From contig NC_064678.1 of the NCBI RefSeq assembly GCF_023278565.1, forward strand, positions 5,022,001-5,086,000: a stretch of DNA of 64,000 nt. The letters are read 5' to 3'. A program made the position numbers and the translations under genes. Position 1 is the first letter of the stretch; each line of letters starts with the position of its first letter. The notes below the pieces were generated by a model. The model had not been told where the DNA came from. It saw only the letters and a list, made by a program, of their open reading frames with translations, and ran no database searches. The DNA is from Colletotrichum lupini (Eukaryota > Ascomycota > Sordariomycetes > Glomerellales > Glomerellaceae). Below, one piece after another: positions 36,160 to 50,876 of this stretch.

Positions 36160-36369
36160 TGTCAATAGGTATGCAACACAGGGAAGAAGCTCACAGAGGC
36201 TAACTACTATTAGGGTCTAAAAGAGGAATTACTAAAATCTGCCCTTCCCTCGAGGTATACTACTAGCGCTCTATATATACCTAAGCTACTCTTTTATTAC
36301 TTAGTCCCCCTCTTTATACCCCCCTAAGCTATCCCTTAACTAACGAGGCCTAATTAATAAGGCTTAATA
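36160..36369 (-). repeat. Left LTR of E2 (210 bp)
   Basis: Starts tgtcaataggtatgc, with intact TG, and pairs with 50667-50876. The first 50 or so bases look unmutated, in contrast to the other three copies of this LTR. Confidence 0.85.
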
Positions 36370-36623
36370 AAGTGCTCCCTCCCCTAGGCTTCGTCCTAAA
36401 GCCCGCTTATAGTTTACGTACGTTATATTAATCCCTTATTTAAGAGGTCCTTAGATATATAATACGAGGGTAAGTATAGGCGGCGCCCGTTAGCCTAAGT
36501 ATAGACCCCTTACTCCGGATAATAGCCTTATAATTCTATACTCGGGTCGCTCTTACCTATAGGCCGTCCTTATAACCGCTAGTGCCTAGGCGGTCGTCGC
36601 CCCACTTTTATTTACTAATATTA

Positions 36624-36833
36624 TATTAGGCCTCGCTAGTTAGGCCTCGTTAGTTAAGGGATAGCTTAGGGGGGCATAAAGAGGGGGACTAAGTAATAAA
36701 AGAGTAGCTTAGGTATATATAGAGCGCTAGTAGTATACCTCGAGGGAAGGGCAGATTTTAGTAATTCCTTTTTTAAACCCTAATAGTAGTTAGCCTCTAT
36801 AAGCCTCTTTCTTATGTTATATACTTATTAATA
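36624..36833 (+). repeat. 5' LTR of E1 (210 bp)
   Basis: Begins tattaggcctcgc (expected TG changed to TA) and ends cttattaata. Pairs with 43771-43980. Confidence 0.85.
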
Positions 36834-39800
36834 GTCTAAAATCTCTACTTATAAAGGGGACTAGGCCGGAAGCTTAAAATATTAGTAAAAACGAGACGTA
36901 GTAAGAGAGCGTAGTTAGCGCTATAATAATAAAAAAAAGACGACTCTTTTCTATCGGACCCCCTAGAGTTACCTCCTCCTTAATAAATAATATAAGAACG
37001 AAGCATAATAAGACTATTAACGTAGCGGCGACGTAAAAGGACCGTATTATTAAGAGTATTAACGAATTTTAAATAAAATAGCGAACCTCTTACCCTTACT
37101 TATTAATACCTAAACTAAACGATAAATAATAGGCTAGTAAAATTATAAAAATAAGAACGATAATTAGAAAAAGAAATCCTTATCGTAACGTACGAAGAAC
37201 GCTTATATAAAAAATAAGTAGATTTAGAACGCTTACGGAGCTCCTCGGATAGCCCGGCCCCCGCGCTAAGGGCTACGGTCTTAGCTATAATAGCCTCGGA
37301 CGTTAGCTTTAATATAAATAGAAACGTAAACCCCCGGACTAAGGATAGTTTAATAAATAAAGCCGTATTTAAAACGCCGCTTGAGTAATAATAAAGTAAC
37401 GAGTTCGTACTACTTAAGCCCCTATTTACTAACTCCTTCCCGACTTAAATAAGTATTATAAACGGAACGTTTATATTTAGACCGCTATCCTTCTTTAACT
37501 TATTATACGCTAATAAATCGGTACGGGATCTATAGAGCTTCCTCTTTAACTATTACTATCGCTTTAACCTATAGGCTTAATAAATAAGAATAAACTATAA
37601 TAAAGTAGTATATACGGTTAGCTACCTAAGTAATAATATAAAAACCTCCTAGATATACTATATCTTTAACTACTAAAGGACCCCCGGTTTTATAATAGAC
37701 TAGGTTATATAAGAGGAACTAGAGACCTTTTTATAAAATAACCTATCCGATCTTACTAGCTAAGGAATAGTAATAAGTATATAACTAAATAGCGCCTCGC
37801 AAGGCTAAAAAGAGAAAGTCGACGAGTTCGTTAGCTATATTAATAAGCTCGAGATAGAATTAGAATATGTCCCGATAGAGAAATAGAGGATCTCTATACT
37901 AATAAGTAAGCTACGGCCCGAACTACGCTTCGTAATAGTATTATAAATAGAACTTCTATAGACTTACTTATAATTAGTGTTATTAGTAAAATATATTAAA
38001 TAATCCTTACTATTAGTAAAGAGCTTACGAACGTCCCCTAGGTAATATTTTAACTTAAACTCGAACGAGCTAATAAAAAGATACCGGGGTGCTAATAAGT
38101 TAAATATATAAGGAACACGCTATAACTTGCTTAGTAAGGATACTACGTATTATAATTATAAAGAGACTAGTTATATCGCAAGGGATTACTTATAATTATA
38201 GGAGTAGTATTAGTAATACTATAACTATAATAAAACCGGGCACCTCGCTAATAGTTACCCGAGTATTATATATTATAAATATAACTAAAAGGGGTATAAG
38301 GCCGCTAGTTATTAATTAGACCTCGCCCTAGCCGAGTAGTACGGACTAGTAACGAGCTCGAATACTATCTTAATAAGGAGAGTAGTTAGCGATTAATAAG
38401 GGCGGCGCTTAGACGTCCCGACTTATATGCGCTTAAACTATATATAAGAGAAGCTAAGTGCCCTTATTAATTTAAGAATAAAAGGGAACGTAGTTAGTAT
38501 CGGGCTACTTAATAGTTTTAACGCTAATTTACGAATTTACTTATTATTATAGCTAGTAAACGTCGAGGGTAAATAGATAGAGATACTAAGAAGCTATTAC
38601 TTACGGCTTTAAATTACTAATAGTAACTACGTAACGGAGATATAGCTATATCGCTTCGTAATAGCCGATATTACGGTACTTATACTTATCTTTAGTTTCC
38701 CTTAGCTAGAGGATATCGACCCGCTAATTAGTTAGAAATAAAAAAAGTAGCGGTATCTAATTTACAAACGATATATCTACTTAGACGCCCTAAAAAAGGG
38801 GCTACTAAATAACTTAGTTTTAGTAATACTCGCGCATATTATAATTAACCTAGCTATAAATAGCGACGTAGTACTAATGAGCGTAGCCGAGGACTAGAAG
38901 CTATATTACTAAGACTTTAACGACTTATTTTTAAAAAAGAAGGCTATTTCGCTACTAAATAGAGCACTATACGACTACTATATCGAGCTAGATAACGTAG
39001 CGCCTATCCCCTAGGGACTTATTTACTTATTATCGAACTATAAGCTCGAGATTTTATGCGACTATTTAATAAAAATAGAGGCTAGGGGCTAGATACGCCC
39101 CTCTATAAGCCCAGTAGGAGCACCTATCCTTTTTATATTTAAGAAAGGAGGAGAGCTACGACTTTACGTTAACTATAGAGCGATTAATAAGATTATATAG
39201 AAAAATAGAACGCTACTACTACTAATTAGAAAGATATTAAATAGACTATTTAATACCTCTATTTTTATAAAGCTAGATTTTAAGAACGCGTATTACTATA
39301 TACGTATAGCCGAGGGCGATAAGTAAAAGACGGCTTTTTATACTAAATACGGGTAGTTCGAGTACTTAGTCGTACCTTTCGGGCTAACTAACGCGCCCGC
39401 GACTTTTTAAGTACATATTAATAACGTTCTAAGCGGCCTAGTTAATACCGTTTATATCGTATACTTAGATAATATCTTAATATATAATAACGACTATATA
39501 GTATATAAAGAGTACGTACGTAGCGTGCTATAGAGACTATAGTAATAAAACCTATATCTAAACGGTAGTAAATACGAGTTTTATATATTACGTATAGGAT
39601 TCTTAGGGTATATCGTATTTAATAAAAGCGTAAAAATAGAACCCGCACGCACCGAAGCTATAACAAATTAGCTACTTCTAAGGAGCGTTAAAAATATATA
39701 GACGTTCCTTAGATTTACGGGGTTCTATTATAAATTTATTAATAACTACGCTAAGATAACGGCACTTCTAATAGACTTACTAAGGAAGGTAAAACCGAGA

Positions 39801-42800
39801 TAATTAGAGTTACTAATACTAGCCGTAGAGTTATTTAAAAAGCTACTAATAGTATTTACTAACGTATTAATATTACGATATTTCGACCCTACCTTACTTA
39901 TATAGTTATAAATAAACGCTTCGGCTCGAGCTATCGGCTTAGTAATTACGTAATTATTTAAGGGTAATTAGTACCTAATTACTTATAAGTTAAGGAAATT
40001 AACGGATATAGAGAGCTATTACGGTATAAAAGACGTAGAGCTATTAGCTATCGTAAACGTACTAAGGAACTAGCGATATTACCTTACGTATAGTTAAAAT
40101 TAGGTCGTAGTATTTATAAATTATTTTAACTTATAGTTCCTAAATATAAAAAAGAGACTAAACGGGAGATAGCTACGCTAATTAGACGAACTTATAGCGT
40201 TTAATATCGAGATTAGGTTTAAACTAGGTATAAAGAACCTAGTGGATAGACTATTATAAAGACCTAATTATAATAAAAGTAGTAACGATAACGGAGTAGA
40301 GGAGCTACTATTAAAAATAAGGGAAGACCTCTATAACGTTAGAAATATATAAGAGCCCCTTAGAGTTATAATAATAAAGTATACGAGGACGAGTTATAAG
40401 AGCGGCTCTTAAGTAGAAAGGATAATAAGTATTTTAAAAACGGAACTAATAATAATATAAAGAAATAAGCGAAAGAGGTTAGGAGCTCTAGCTTAAGGGA
40501 ACTCCGAGGAATACCTTAAGAGGTATAATAGGGCTATGAGCTTAGGGTATTAAAATTATAGCGTAATATTTAAAAAGCTACTTAAGCCTATTATTAGAAC
40601 TATAAATTATAAGCTACTCGTTCTATAAGACTCTGACGTAATAAGAGTACCTAAAATAGTATTTAATAAAGAGGGGTTATTAATAATAAGTCGACTACGG
40701 GCTACTTAATAAGAGGACGTTTTTATAAAAAATAAGTAGTGGATTAAGAGGAACTAACGACCTCGCTTAGTTAAGAAGAAGTAATAATAGAGCTAGGTAT
40801 ACGACTTTAAAAGGCTATTATATTACGGCGGCCGTGCTTATATATTATTATATAAGGGGCTAAAGAGGGAGGTTATTAAAGTATATTACGATACGCTTAT
40901 AGTAGGATATTATAGTATAAAGCGGACGATAGCGCTACTAAAACGCTACTATTACTAAAATAGAGTAAGTAAAAATATAAAAAGTTATATTAATACTTAT
41001 ATAGTATACTAGCGGACGAAGCCTTATTATTATAAGCTGTATAGCTTACTACGCCCCCTACTTACCCCGGTTAAGCTATAATAAGAGATATTACTAGACT
41101 TTATTACGGGCTTATTAATATCGACTACGCTAATCGGGAGGCGCCCCTACGACGCGGTACTTATTATAATAGACCGATTTACGAAGTATAGTATTTATAT
41201 TATTACGAGGACGACCTTTATAACCTAGGGATTTGCAAACCTCCTATTTATAAAGATCTTTACTAAGTTTAGAATACTCAAAGGGATCGTCTTTAATAGG
41301 GGGTCGTTATTTATAAATAAGTTTTAGACTTATCTTTACTACTTTTTAGTAATAAAGAGGCGTCTTAGTACTACGTTCTACCCGCAAACGGACGGTTAAA
41401 TAGAATAGTAGAACTAATATTTAGAGTAGTACCTTCGCTACTTTTATACCTAGGACTAATCGGATTAAGTATAGCGTTTTTACTTAGCTAAGTTTATATA
41501 TAATAACGCTTAGTACTTAGTAATCTATAAAGCGCCTACTAAGGCCCTACTCGGGTTCTTATTTATGTACTTTATATCGATCTTAACGGGGACTTAAGAT
41601 AGTATATAGAATATCTCGGCCGAGGAGCGTGCGGCCCGATTACGAACTAACTAAAAAGCTTTACGACCCCTTATATAAAAAGTACGCGAGACGTATAAGT
41701 AATAAGCTAATAAAGCTAAGATAGATATATTATATAAAATAAGCGACTAGGTATTATTATTAAAAAAGAATATTAAGAAGTAGCGTCCTAGCCGGAAGTT
41801 AGTTAATAAGTATCTGGGCCTATTTAAAGTTAAATTAATAATTAGAACGGCGGGGGTCGCTTACTAATTAGACGTACTAACGTAGTATAAAATATACGAT
41901 ATATTTTATATATCTTTACTCGAGCCGTATTAATACCGCGAGGAAGCCCCTTAGAAGCCCTTACTTATTAGGGATATAAACGGGGAGCTATTTTACGAAG
42001 TAGAAGATATTATATAATATAGAGGGCCGAAGAGGAGGCGATAATACCTAATTTAGTAAAAAGGATATAGTAATAACGAAGATACGTAAGAGCTAGCTAA
42101 GTATATTAAAAACGTAGCGTTAATTAGTATATATAAAGAACGAGTTTTAATTAAGCGGCGCGCCTTAGTTCCTAAAAAGCCTAATAACGTAGCGAACTAG
42201 TTATTAATAATAAAAAAAGGGGGCTATATAGCTATAACTAAGTAGTATAAACGCGCTAATTACTAACCGTTTCTTTAATCCTTATAACGCGCAAAAGGAC
42301 TGCCCTTATTTATAAAAGGACCGCCCTTATGCGCAAAAAGGCCGCCCTAGCTATTATCCTAGGGGTCGTTATAAAAAAAATAATCTCCCTACTATTAATA
42401 AATTTATAAATAATTAATTATAAATACGGAGCGCAAGCGGGGCGACTATATACTGGCTAGAATATTATTAAAACAGTATACTTCGTTACGGATAATATAA
42501 AGTAGTATAATTATAGCGTCGTTATAGGATAAAAACGTAGCGCAAGAGGAGTTTATAGCTACCTTATTATCGTCGTTATTAATAATAGGGGTCGAGCGGG
42601 CCTCTTTACCGGCGCGCTTAAGCACCCTCTACGTATTACTAATAGTAATTTAGTAAGTTTATTAAAGTTATAAAATAATATTAGCGACCCGAGTAGTAGT
42701 AATAATAGAGCAATAACGGAGTAATAAACTTTTAAATTATAAACGTCGCTATTAGAAGCGAGTACGGTACTCTAAAAAGTTCGTACTATAGATTCCGCAA

Positions 42801-43770
42801 ACTTAGGGACCTAAGACGCTATTAATATAATACTTAAGAAAAGCGACGGAGTAGTAATAGTACTAAGCGCTTATTATATCTTTATAAAAATAGTTCTGCG
42901 TAGTATACTTAATATAACGTACGCTAGATCTTAGAAAAGTATTAAATAAAGGAGCGAACTAGGGGCTATAAATTACCGACCTAGCTAATTATAATACTTA
43001 GTTTTTAGATCGAGCGCTTTATATATAACGTAAGTAGGGTAGGGGAGCGGGCGTACCTAGCCGACCCCGATCTTTTTAGCGTTCGCCTTTTTTTTTTTTT
43101 TAATAGGAGTTTATAATAGTTAATATAAGTAGTATATAAGTAGTAATATACGTACGAGGTTAGGGCGAGTAAAGGGGATATTAGGCTTTTTAAATAGACT
43201 ACTACCGCGGCCGCTACTAAGTATACCTATAGTACTAACGACCGTTCTATTACTAATAATAGCGACGCTATAATTAGGGGCTATAGTTATATTAAAACGA
43301 GTTAGTAATAACTACGAAACGACTTTAAAAAAGACTTACTTAGGCACGGGAAGTATATAAGAATAGGGATCTAGGAGATATTCGTTAGTTATAATATTTA
43401 CGTAACGAGAGAGTAGTATAGACGCTAATAAAAACAAGAGACTATATATAAAAAGGATAACTACGGATAAAAAAAAAAGAAAAGGAATTCGGAATTATAG
43501 TAGCTTAGAAGGGGGTTAATATTAGTAAATAAAAATGGGGCGACGACTACCTAGGTACTAGCAGTTATAAGGACGGCCTATAAGTAAGAGCGACCCGAGT
43601 ATAGAATTATAAGGCTATTATCCGGAGTAAGGGGTCTATACTTAGGCTAACGGGCGCCGCCTATACCCGCCCTCGTACTATATATCTAAGGACCTCCTAA
43701 GTAAGAGATTAATATAACGTATATAAACCGTAAGCGGGCTTTGGGATAAAGCTTAGGGAAGGGAGCACCT

Positions 43771-43980
43771 TATTAAGCCTCGCTAGTTAGGCCTTATTAG
43801 TTAAGGGATAGCTTAGGGGGGTATAAAGAGGGGGACTAAATAATAAAAGAGTAGCTTAGGTATATATAGAGCGCTAGTAGTATACCTCGAGGGAAAGGTA
43901 GATTTTAATAATTCCTCTTTTAGACCCTAATAGTAGTTAGCCTCTATAAGCCTCTTCCCTATGTCGCACACCTATTAATA
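43771..43980 (+). repeat. 3' LTR of E1 (210 bp)
   Basis: Begins tattaagcctcgc and ends cctattaata. It lies at the centre of the mirror-symmetric 36.6-50.9 kb block. Confidence 0.85.
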
Positions 43981-46900
43981 TATTAACCCCTTTCTAAGCT
44001 ACTATAATTCCGAATTCCTTTTCTCTTTTTTTATTTATAGTTATCCTTTTTATATATAGTCTCTTATTTTTATTAGCGTCTGCGCTACTCCCTCATTACG
44101 TAAATATTATAGCTAACGAATATTTTTTAGATCCCTATTCTCGTATACTCCCCGCGCCTAAGTAAGTCTTTTCTAGAGTCGTTCCGTAGTCGTTACTAAC
44201 TCGTTTTAATATAACTATAGCCCCTAATCGTAGTATTGCTATTATTAATAATAAAACGGTCGTTAGCGCTATAAGTATGCCTAGTAGCGGCCGCGGTAGT
44301 AGTCCGTTTAAAAAGCTTAATATCCCCTTTACTCGCCCTAATCTCGTACGTATATTACTACTTATATATTACTTATACTAACCGTTATAGACTTTTATTA
44401 AAAAAAAAAAAAGGTAAATACTAAGAAGATCGGGGTTAACTAAGTACGCCCGCTCCCCTACCCTACTTATATTATATATAAAGCGCTCGATCTAAAAGCT
44501 AAGTATTATAATTAGCTAAGTTAATAATTTATAGCCCCTAGTTCGCTCTTTTATTTAATAGTTCTCTAGGATTTAGCGTGCGTTATATTAAGTATACTAT
44601 ATAAAACTATTTTTATAAAAATATAATAAGTACTTAGTATTATCGCTACTCCGTTACTTTTCCTAAGTATTATATTAATAACGTCTTAAGTCCTTAAGTC
44701 CGCAGAATTTATAATACGAACTTTTTAGAGTACCGCACTTACTTCTAACGGCGACGTTTATAATTCAGAGGTTTATTACTCTATTATTACTTTATTATTA
44801 CTATTACTTAGGTTACTAATATTACTTTATAGCTTTAGTAAACCTACCGAATCGCCGCTAGTAATATATAAAGAGCGCTTAAGCGCGCTAATAAAGAGGC
44901 TTACTCGACCCTTATTATTAATAACGACGATAATAAAGTAGCTATAAGCTCTTCTCGTGCTACGTCTTCGTCTTATAACGATATTATAATCGCACTACTT
45001 TATACTATTTATAATAAAGTGCGCCGCTCTAATAATATTCTAGCTAGTATATAGTCGCTCTACCTACGCTCTATATTCGTAGCTAATTATTTATAAATTC
45101 GCTAATAGTAGGGAGATTATTTTTTTTATAATAACCCTTAGGATAATAGCTAGGGCGGCCCTTCTACGTATAAGGGCGGTCCTTTTACGGATAAGGGTAG
45201 TCCTTTTGCGCGTTATAAAGATTAAAAAAACGGTTAGTAATTAGCGCGTTTATACTACTTAGTTATAGCTATATAGCCCCCTTTTTTTATTATTAATAGC
45301 TAGTTCGCTATATTATTAGGCTCTTTAAGAGCTAGGGCGCGCTACTTAATTAAAACTCGTTCTTTATATATACTAATTAACGCTACGTCTTCGATACACC
45401 TAGCTAGCTCTTACGTATCTTCGTTACTACTATATCCCTTTTATTAAATTAGGTATTATCGCCTCCTCTTTAGCCCTCTATATTATATAATATTTTCTAC
45501 TTCGTAAAATAGCTCCCTATCTATATCCTTAATAAGTAAGGGCTTCTAAGGGGCTTCCTCGCGGTATTAATACGGCTTAAATAAAAATATATAAAATATA
45601 TTATATATTCTATACTACGTCGGCACGTTTAGTTAATAAGCGACCCCCACCGTTCCGACTATTAATTTAACTTCGAATAAGCCTAAATACTTATTAACTA
45701 ACTTCTAACTAGGACGCTACTTCTTAATATTCTTTTTTAATAATAATACTTAATTACTTACTTTATATAACATATCTATCCTAGCTTTATTAGCTTATTA
45801 TTTATACGTCTCGCATACTTTTTATATAAAAAGTCGTAGAGCTTCTTAATTAGCTCGTAGTCGGGCCGCACGCTCCTTAGCTAAGATATTTTATATACCG
45901 TTTCGAGTCCCCGTTAAGATTAATATAAAGTATATAAATAAGAACCCGAGTAGGGCCTTAATAAGCGCTTTACGGATTACTAAGTACTAAGTATTATTAT
46001 ATATAAACTTAACTAAGTAAAAACGCTATACCTAATCTAATTAGTCCTAGGTATAGAAGTAGTAAAAGTACTACTCTAAGTATTAGTTCTACCGTTCTAT
46101 TTAACCGTCCGTCTATAAGTAAAACGTAGTACTAAGATACCTCTTTATTACTAAAAAGTAGTAAAAATAAGTCTAAAACTTATTTATAAATAACGACCCC
46201 CTATTAGAGACGATCCCTTTAGGTATTCTAAACTTAATAAAGATCTTCGTAAATAGGAGGTCTACGAATCCCTAGGTTATAAGGGTCGTCCTCGTAATAA
46301 TATAAACGCTATACTTTATAAATTAGTTTATTACGATAAGTACCGCGTTATAAGGGCGCCTCCTAATTAGCGTAGTTAATACGAATAAGCCTATAATAAA
46401 GTCTAGTAATATCTCTTACTATAGCCTAACTAGGGTAAGTAGGGGGCATAATAAGCTATATAGCTTATAATAACGAGGCTTCGTCCGCTAGTATACTATA
46501 TAAGTATTAATATAACTTTTTATATCCCTACTTACTCTATTTTAATAATAATAGCGTTTTAATAGTACTATCGTCCGCTTTACGCTATAATATCCTATTA
46601 TAGGTATATTATAATATACTTAAATAACCTCCCTCCTTAGCCCCTTATATAGCAATACGTAAGCATAGCTACCGTAATATAGTAGCCCTCTAAAGTCGTA
46701 TACCTAGCTCTATTATTATTTCTTCTTAGCTAAGCGAGGCCGTCGGTTTTTCTTAGTCTATTACTTATCCTTTATAAAAGCGTCCTCTTATTAAGCAGCC
46801 CGTAGTTAACTTATTATTAATAACCCCTCCTTATTAAATACTATTTTAAGTACTCTTATTATATTAGAGTCTTATAGAACGAGTAGCTCGCAATTTATAG

Positions 46901-49900
46901 TTCTAATAGTAAGCTTAAGTAGCTCTCTAAGTATTATACTATAACTTTAATACCCTAGGCTCGTAGCCCTATTACGCCTCTCGAGGTACTCCTCGGAGTT
47001 CTCTTAAGCTAGAGCTCTTAACTTCTTTTATTTATTTTTTTATATTATTATTAGTTCTATTTTTAGAATACTTACTATCCCTTTTACTTAAGAGCCGCTC
47101 TTATAGCTCGTCTTCGTATACTTTATTACTACGACTCTAAGGGGCTCCTATATATTTCTAATATTATAGAGGTCTTCCCTTATCTTTAATAGTAGCTCCT
47201 CTACTCCGTTATTATTATTATTTTTATTATAATTAGGTCTTTATAATAGTCTATTTACTAGGTTCTTTATACTTAGCTTAAACCTAATCTTAATATTAAA
47301 CACTACGAGTTCGTTTAGCTAGTATAACTATCTCCCGTTTAGTCTCTTTTTTATATCTAAGAACTATAAGTTAAAATAATCTATAAATACTACGACCTAA
47401 TCTTAGCTATAAACGAAGTAATATCGCTAGTTCTTTAGTATATTTATAATAGCTAGTAGCTCCGCGTCTCTTATACTATAGCGGCTCTCCGTATCCGTTA
47501 ATTTCCTCGACTTATAAGTAATTAGGTACTAATTACCCTTAAATAATTACGTAATTACTAAGCCGATAGCTCGAGCCGAAGCGTTTATTTATAATCGTAT
47601 GGGCAGAGTAGGGTCAAAATATCGTAATATTAATATATTAATAAATACTATTAGTAGCTTTTTAAATAACTCTACGGCTAGTATTAGTAACTTTAATTAT
47701 CTCGGTTTTACCTTCCTTAGTAAGTCTATTAAAAGTACCGTTATCTTAGTATAGTTATTAATAAATCTATAATAGAACCCCGTAAATCTAAAGAACGTTT
47801 ATATATCTTTAACGCTCCTTAGAAATAGCTAATTTGCTATAGCTTCGGTGCGCGTAAGTTCTATTTCTATGCCTTTATTAAATACGATATACCCTAAGAA
47901 TCTTATACGCGATATATAGAACTCGTATTTACTACCGTTTAGATATAGGTTCTATTATTATAATCTTTATAATACGCTACGTACGTACTCTTTATACGCT
48001 ACGTAGTCGTTATTATATATTAGGATATTATCTAAATATATAATATAAACGGTATTAACTAGGCCGCTCAGAACGTTATTAATATATATTTAAAAAGTCG
48101 CGGGCGCGTTAACTAGCCCGAAAAGTATAACTAAGTACTTAAACTACTTATATTTAATATAAAAAGCCGTCTTCTACTTATCGCTCTTAGCTATACGTAT
48201 ATAGTAGTACGCGTTCTTAAGATCTAGCTTTATAAAAATAGAGGTATTAAATAGTCTATTTAATATCTCTTTAATTAATAATAGCGGCGTTCTATCTTTT
48301 TATATAATTTTATTAATTATTCTATAATTAACGCAAAGTCGTAGCTCTCCTCTTTTTTTAAATATAAAGAGGATAGGTACTCCTACCGGGCTTATAGAGG
48401 GGCGTATCTAGCCCTTAGCCTCTATTTTTATTAAATAGTCGCGTAGGATCTCGAGTTTATAGTTTAATAGCGGGTAGATAAGTCCTTAGGGAATAGGCGC
48501 CGCGTCGTTTAGTTTAATATAATAGTCGTATAGTATTTTATTTAGTAGCGAAATAGCCTTCTTTTTTAAAAATAAGTTATTAAAATCCTAATAACGTAGC
48601 TTCTAATCCTTAGCTACGCTCGCCGGTACTACGTCGCTATTTATAACTAAGTTAATTATAATATACGCGAGTATTACTAAAACTAAGTCGTTTAGTAGCC
48701 CCTTTTTTAAGGCGTCTAAGTAGATATATCGTTCGTAAATTAGATACTACTACTTCTTTTATTTCTAACGAATTAGCGGGTTAATATCCTCTAGCTAAGG
48801 GAAACTAAAGATAAATATAAGTACCGTAATATTAGCTATTATAAAGCGATATAACTATATCTCCGTTACGTAGTCGCTATTAGTAATTCGAAGCCGTAAG
48901 TAATAGCTTCTTAGCGTCTCTATCTATTTACCCTCGACGTTTATTAGCTACGGTAATAAGTAAATTCGTAAATTAGCGTTAAAGCTATTAAGTAGCCCGA
49001 TACTAATTACGTTCCTTTTTATTCCCGACTTAATAAGGGCGCTTAGCTTTTCTTATACGTAGTTTAAGTATATATAGGTCGGGACGTTTAAGCGCTACCC
49101 TTATTAATTACTAGCTATTCTCCTTATTAGGATAGTATTTAAGCTCGTTACTAGTCCGCGCTACTTAGTTAAGGTAAGGTCTAATTAATAACTAGCGGCC
49201 TTATACCCTTTTTAATTATATTTATAATATATAACGCTTAGGTAACTATTAGTAAGGTACTTAGTTTTATTATAGTTATAGTACTACTAATACTACTCCC
49301 GTAGTCGCGGGTAATCCCTTATAATATAGCTAGTCTCTTTATAATTATAATACGTAATATCTTTACTAAGTAAGTTACGGCGTATTCCTTACGTATTCGA
49401 CTTATTAACGCCCCGGTATCTTCTTATTAGCTCGTTCGAGTTTAAGTTAGAATATTACCTAGGGGACGTTCGTAAGCTCCTTACTAATAGCGAGGATTAT
49501 TTAATACGTCTTATTAATAATACTAGCTATAAATAAGTCCGCGGAAGTTCTATTTATAATACTATTATAAGGTATAGTTCGGGCCGTAACTTACTTATTA
49601 ATATAGAGATCCTCTATTTCTTTATTAGGATATATTCTAATTCTATCTTAAGCTTATTAATATAACTAATAAACTCGTCGACTTTTTTTTTTTAGCCTTA
49701 CGAGGCGCTATTTAGTTATATACTCGCTACTATTCCTTAGCTAGCGGGATCGGATAGGTTATTTTATAAAAAGGTCTCTAGTTCCTCTTATATAACTTAG
49801 TTTATTATAAAACCGGGGGTCCTTTAGTAGTTAAAAATATAGTATATTTAAAAGGTTTTTATACTACTACTTAGGTAGTTAACTATATATATTACTTTAT

Positions 49901-50666
49901 CGTAGTCTATTCTTATTTATTAAGCCTATAGGTTAAAGTAATAATAATAGTTAAAGAGGAAGCTTTATAGATCCCGTACTAATTTACTAGCGTATAATAA
50001 GTTAAAAAGGGATAGCGGTCTAAACGTAAACGTTCCGCTTATAGTACTTATTTAAGTTAGGAAGGAGCTAGTAAATAGGGGCTTAAGTAGTACGAACTCG
50101 TTACTTTATTATTACTCGAGCGGCGCTTTAAATATAGCTTTACTTATTAAACTATCCTTAGTCCGGGGGTTTACGTTTCTATTTACGTCGAAGCTAATAT
50201 CTAAGGCTATTATAATTAAAACCATAGCCCTTAATACGGGGGCCGGGCTATTTAAAGAGCTCTATAAGCGTTCTAAATCTGCTCGTTTTTTATATAAGCG
50301 CTCTTTATACGTTATAATAAAAATTTCTTCTTCTAATTATCGTTCTTATTCCTATAGTTTAATTAACCTATTACTTATCGTTCGGTTTAAGTATTAGTAA
50401 GTAAGGGTAAGAGGTTTGCTATTTTATTTAAAATTTATTAATACTCTTAATAATACGGTCTTTTTACGTTACCGCTACGTTAATAATCCTATTACGCTTC
50501 GTTCTTATATCGTTTATTAAAGAAGAGGTAACTTTAGGGGGTCCGATAAAAAAGAGTCGTTTTTTTATTATTATTATAACGCTAACTATACTCTCTCGCT
50601 ACGTCTCGTTCTTATTAGTATTTTAAACTTCTAGCCTAGTCCCCTTTATAAATAGAGATTTTAAAT

Positions 50667-50876
50667 TATTAATAAGTATGCAATATAAAAAAAAAGCTTA
50701 TAGAGGCTAATTATTATTAAGGTTTAAAAGAGGAATTACTAAAATCTGCCCTTCCCTCGAGGTATATTACTAACGCTCTATATATACCTAAGCTACTCTT
50801 TTATTACTTAGTCCCCCTCTTTATACCCCCCTAAGCTATTTTTTAACCGACGAGGCCTAACCGGCGAGGCCTAATA
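50667..50876 (-). repeat. Right LTR of E2 (210 bp, 5' LTR of the element)
   Basis: Begins tattaataagtatgc and ends ggcctaata. Pairs with 36160-36369 and is followed by the mutated target duplication tatct. Confidence 0.85.

Larger units (their letters stand above)
36624..43980 (+). mobile_element. Element E1: Ty3/gypsy retrotransposon nested in E2, opposite orientation
   Basis: A complete 7357-bp element with 210-bp LTRs (36624-36833 and 43771-43980), a purine-rich tract (agggaagggagc) before the 3' LTR, and target duplications tatta at 36619-36623 and 43981-43985. The + strand shows decayed domains in gypsy order: gag zinc knuckle (about 38200-38270), reverse transcriptase (about 39080-39600, with FEYLVVPFGLTNAPATF and YLDNILIY where YLDD is expected), RNase H (about 39860-40110) and integrase (about 40820-41500, with GRRPYDAV, IIDRFTKYS and FYPQTDG). 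Reverse transcriptase before integrase identifies Ty3/gypsy. Stops sit mainly at former Trp and Gln codons. Confidence 0.88.
36160..50876 (-). mobile_element. Element E2: Ty3/gypsy retrotransposon on the minus strand, itself interrupted by E1
   Basis: E2 consists of 36160-36623 plus 43981-50876. LTRs of 210 bp lie at 36160-36369 and 50667-50876. The flanking target duplications are tatcc (36155-36159) and tatct (50877-50881), differing by one C-to-T change. On the minus strand it carries the same domains as E1: gag zinc knuckle (about 49220-49290), reverse transcriptase (about 47880-48420) and integrase (about 46000-46700), all full of stops from RIP-type changes. Positions in E2 and E1 sum to about 87500, showing mirror symmetry. 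It sits within the coding region of the Zn2Cys6 gene. Confidence 0.85.

Noticed and set aside
43520..43980. A 460-bp LTR for the gypsy family
   Set aside because: The extra 250 bases occur only next to the 3' LTRs (36370-36618 and 43520-43770), so they are the 3' end of the internal region; the true LTR is 210 bp.
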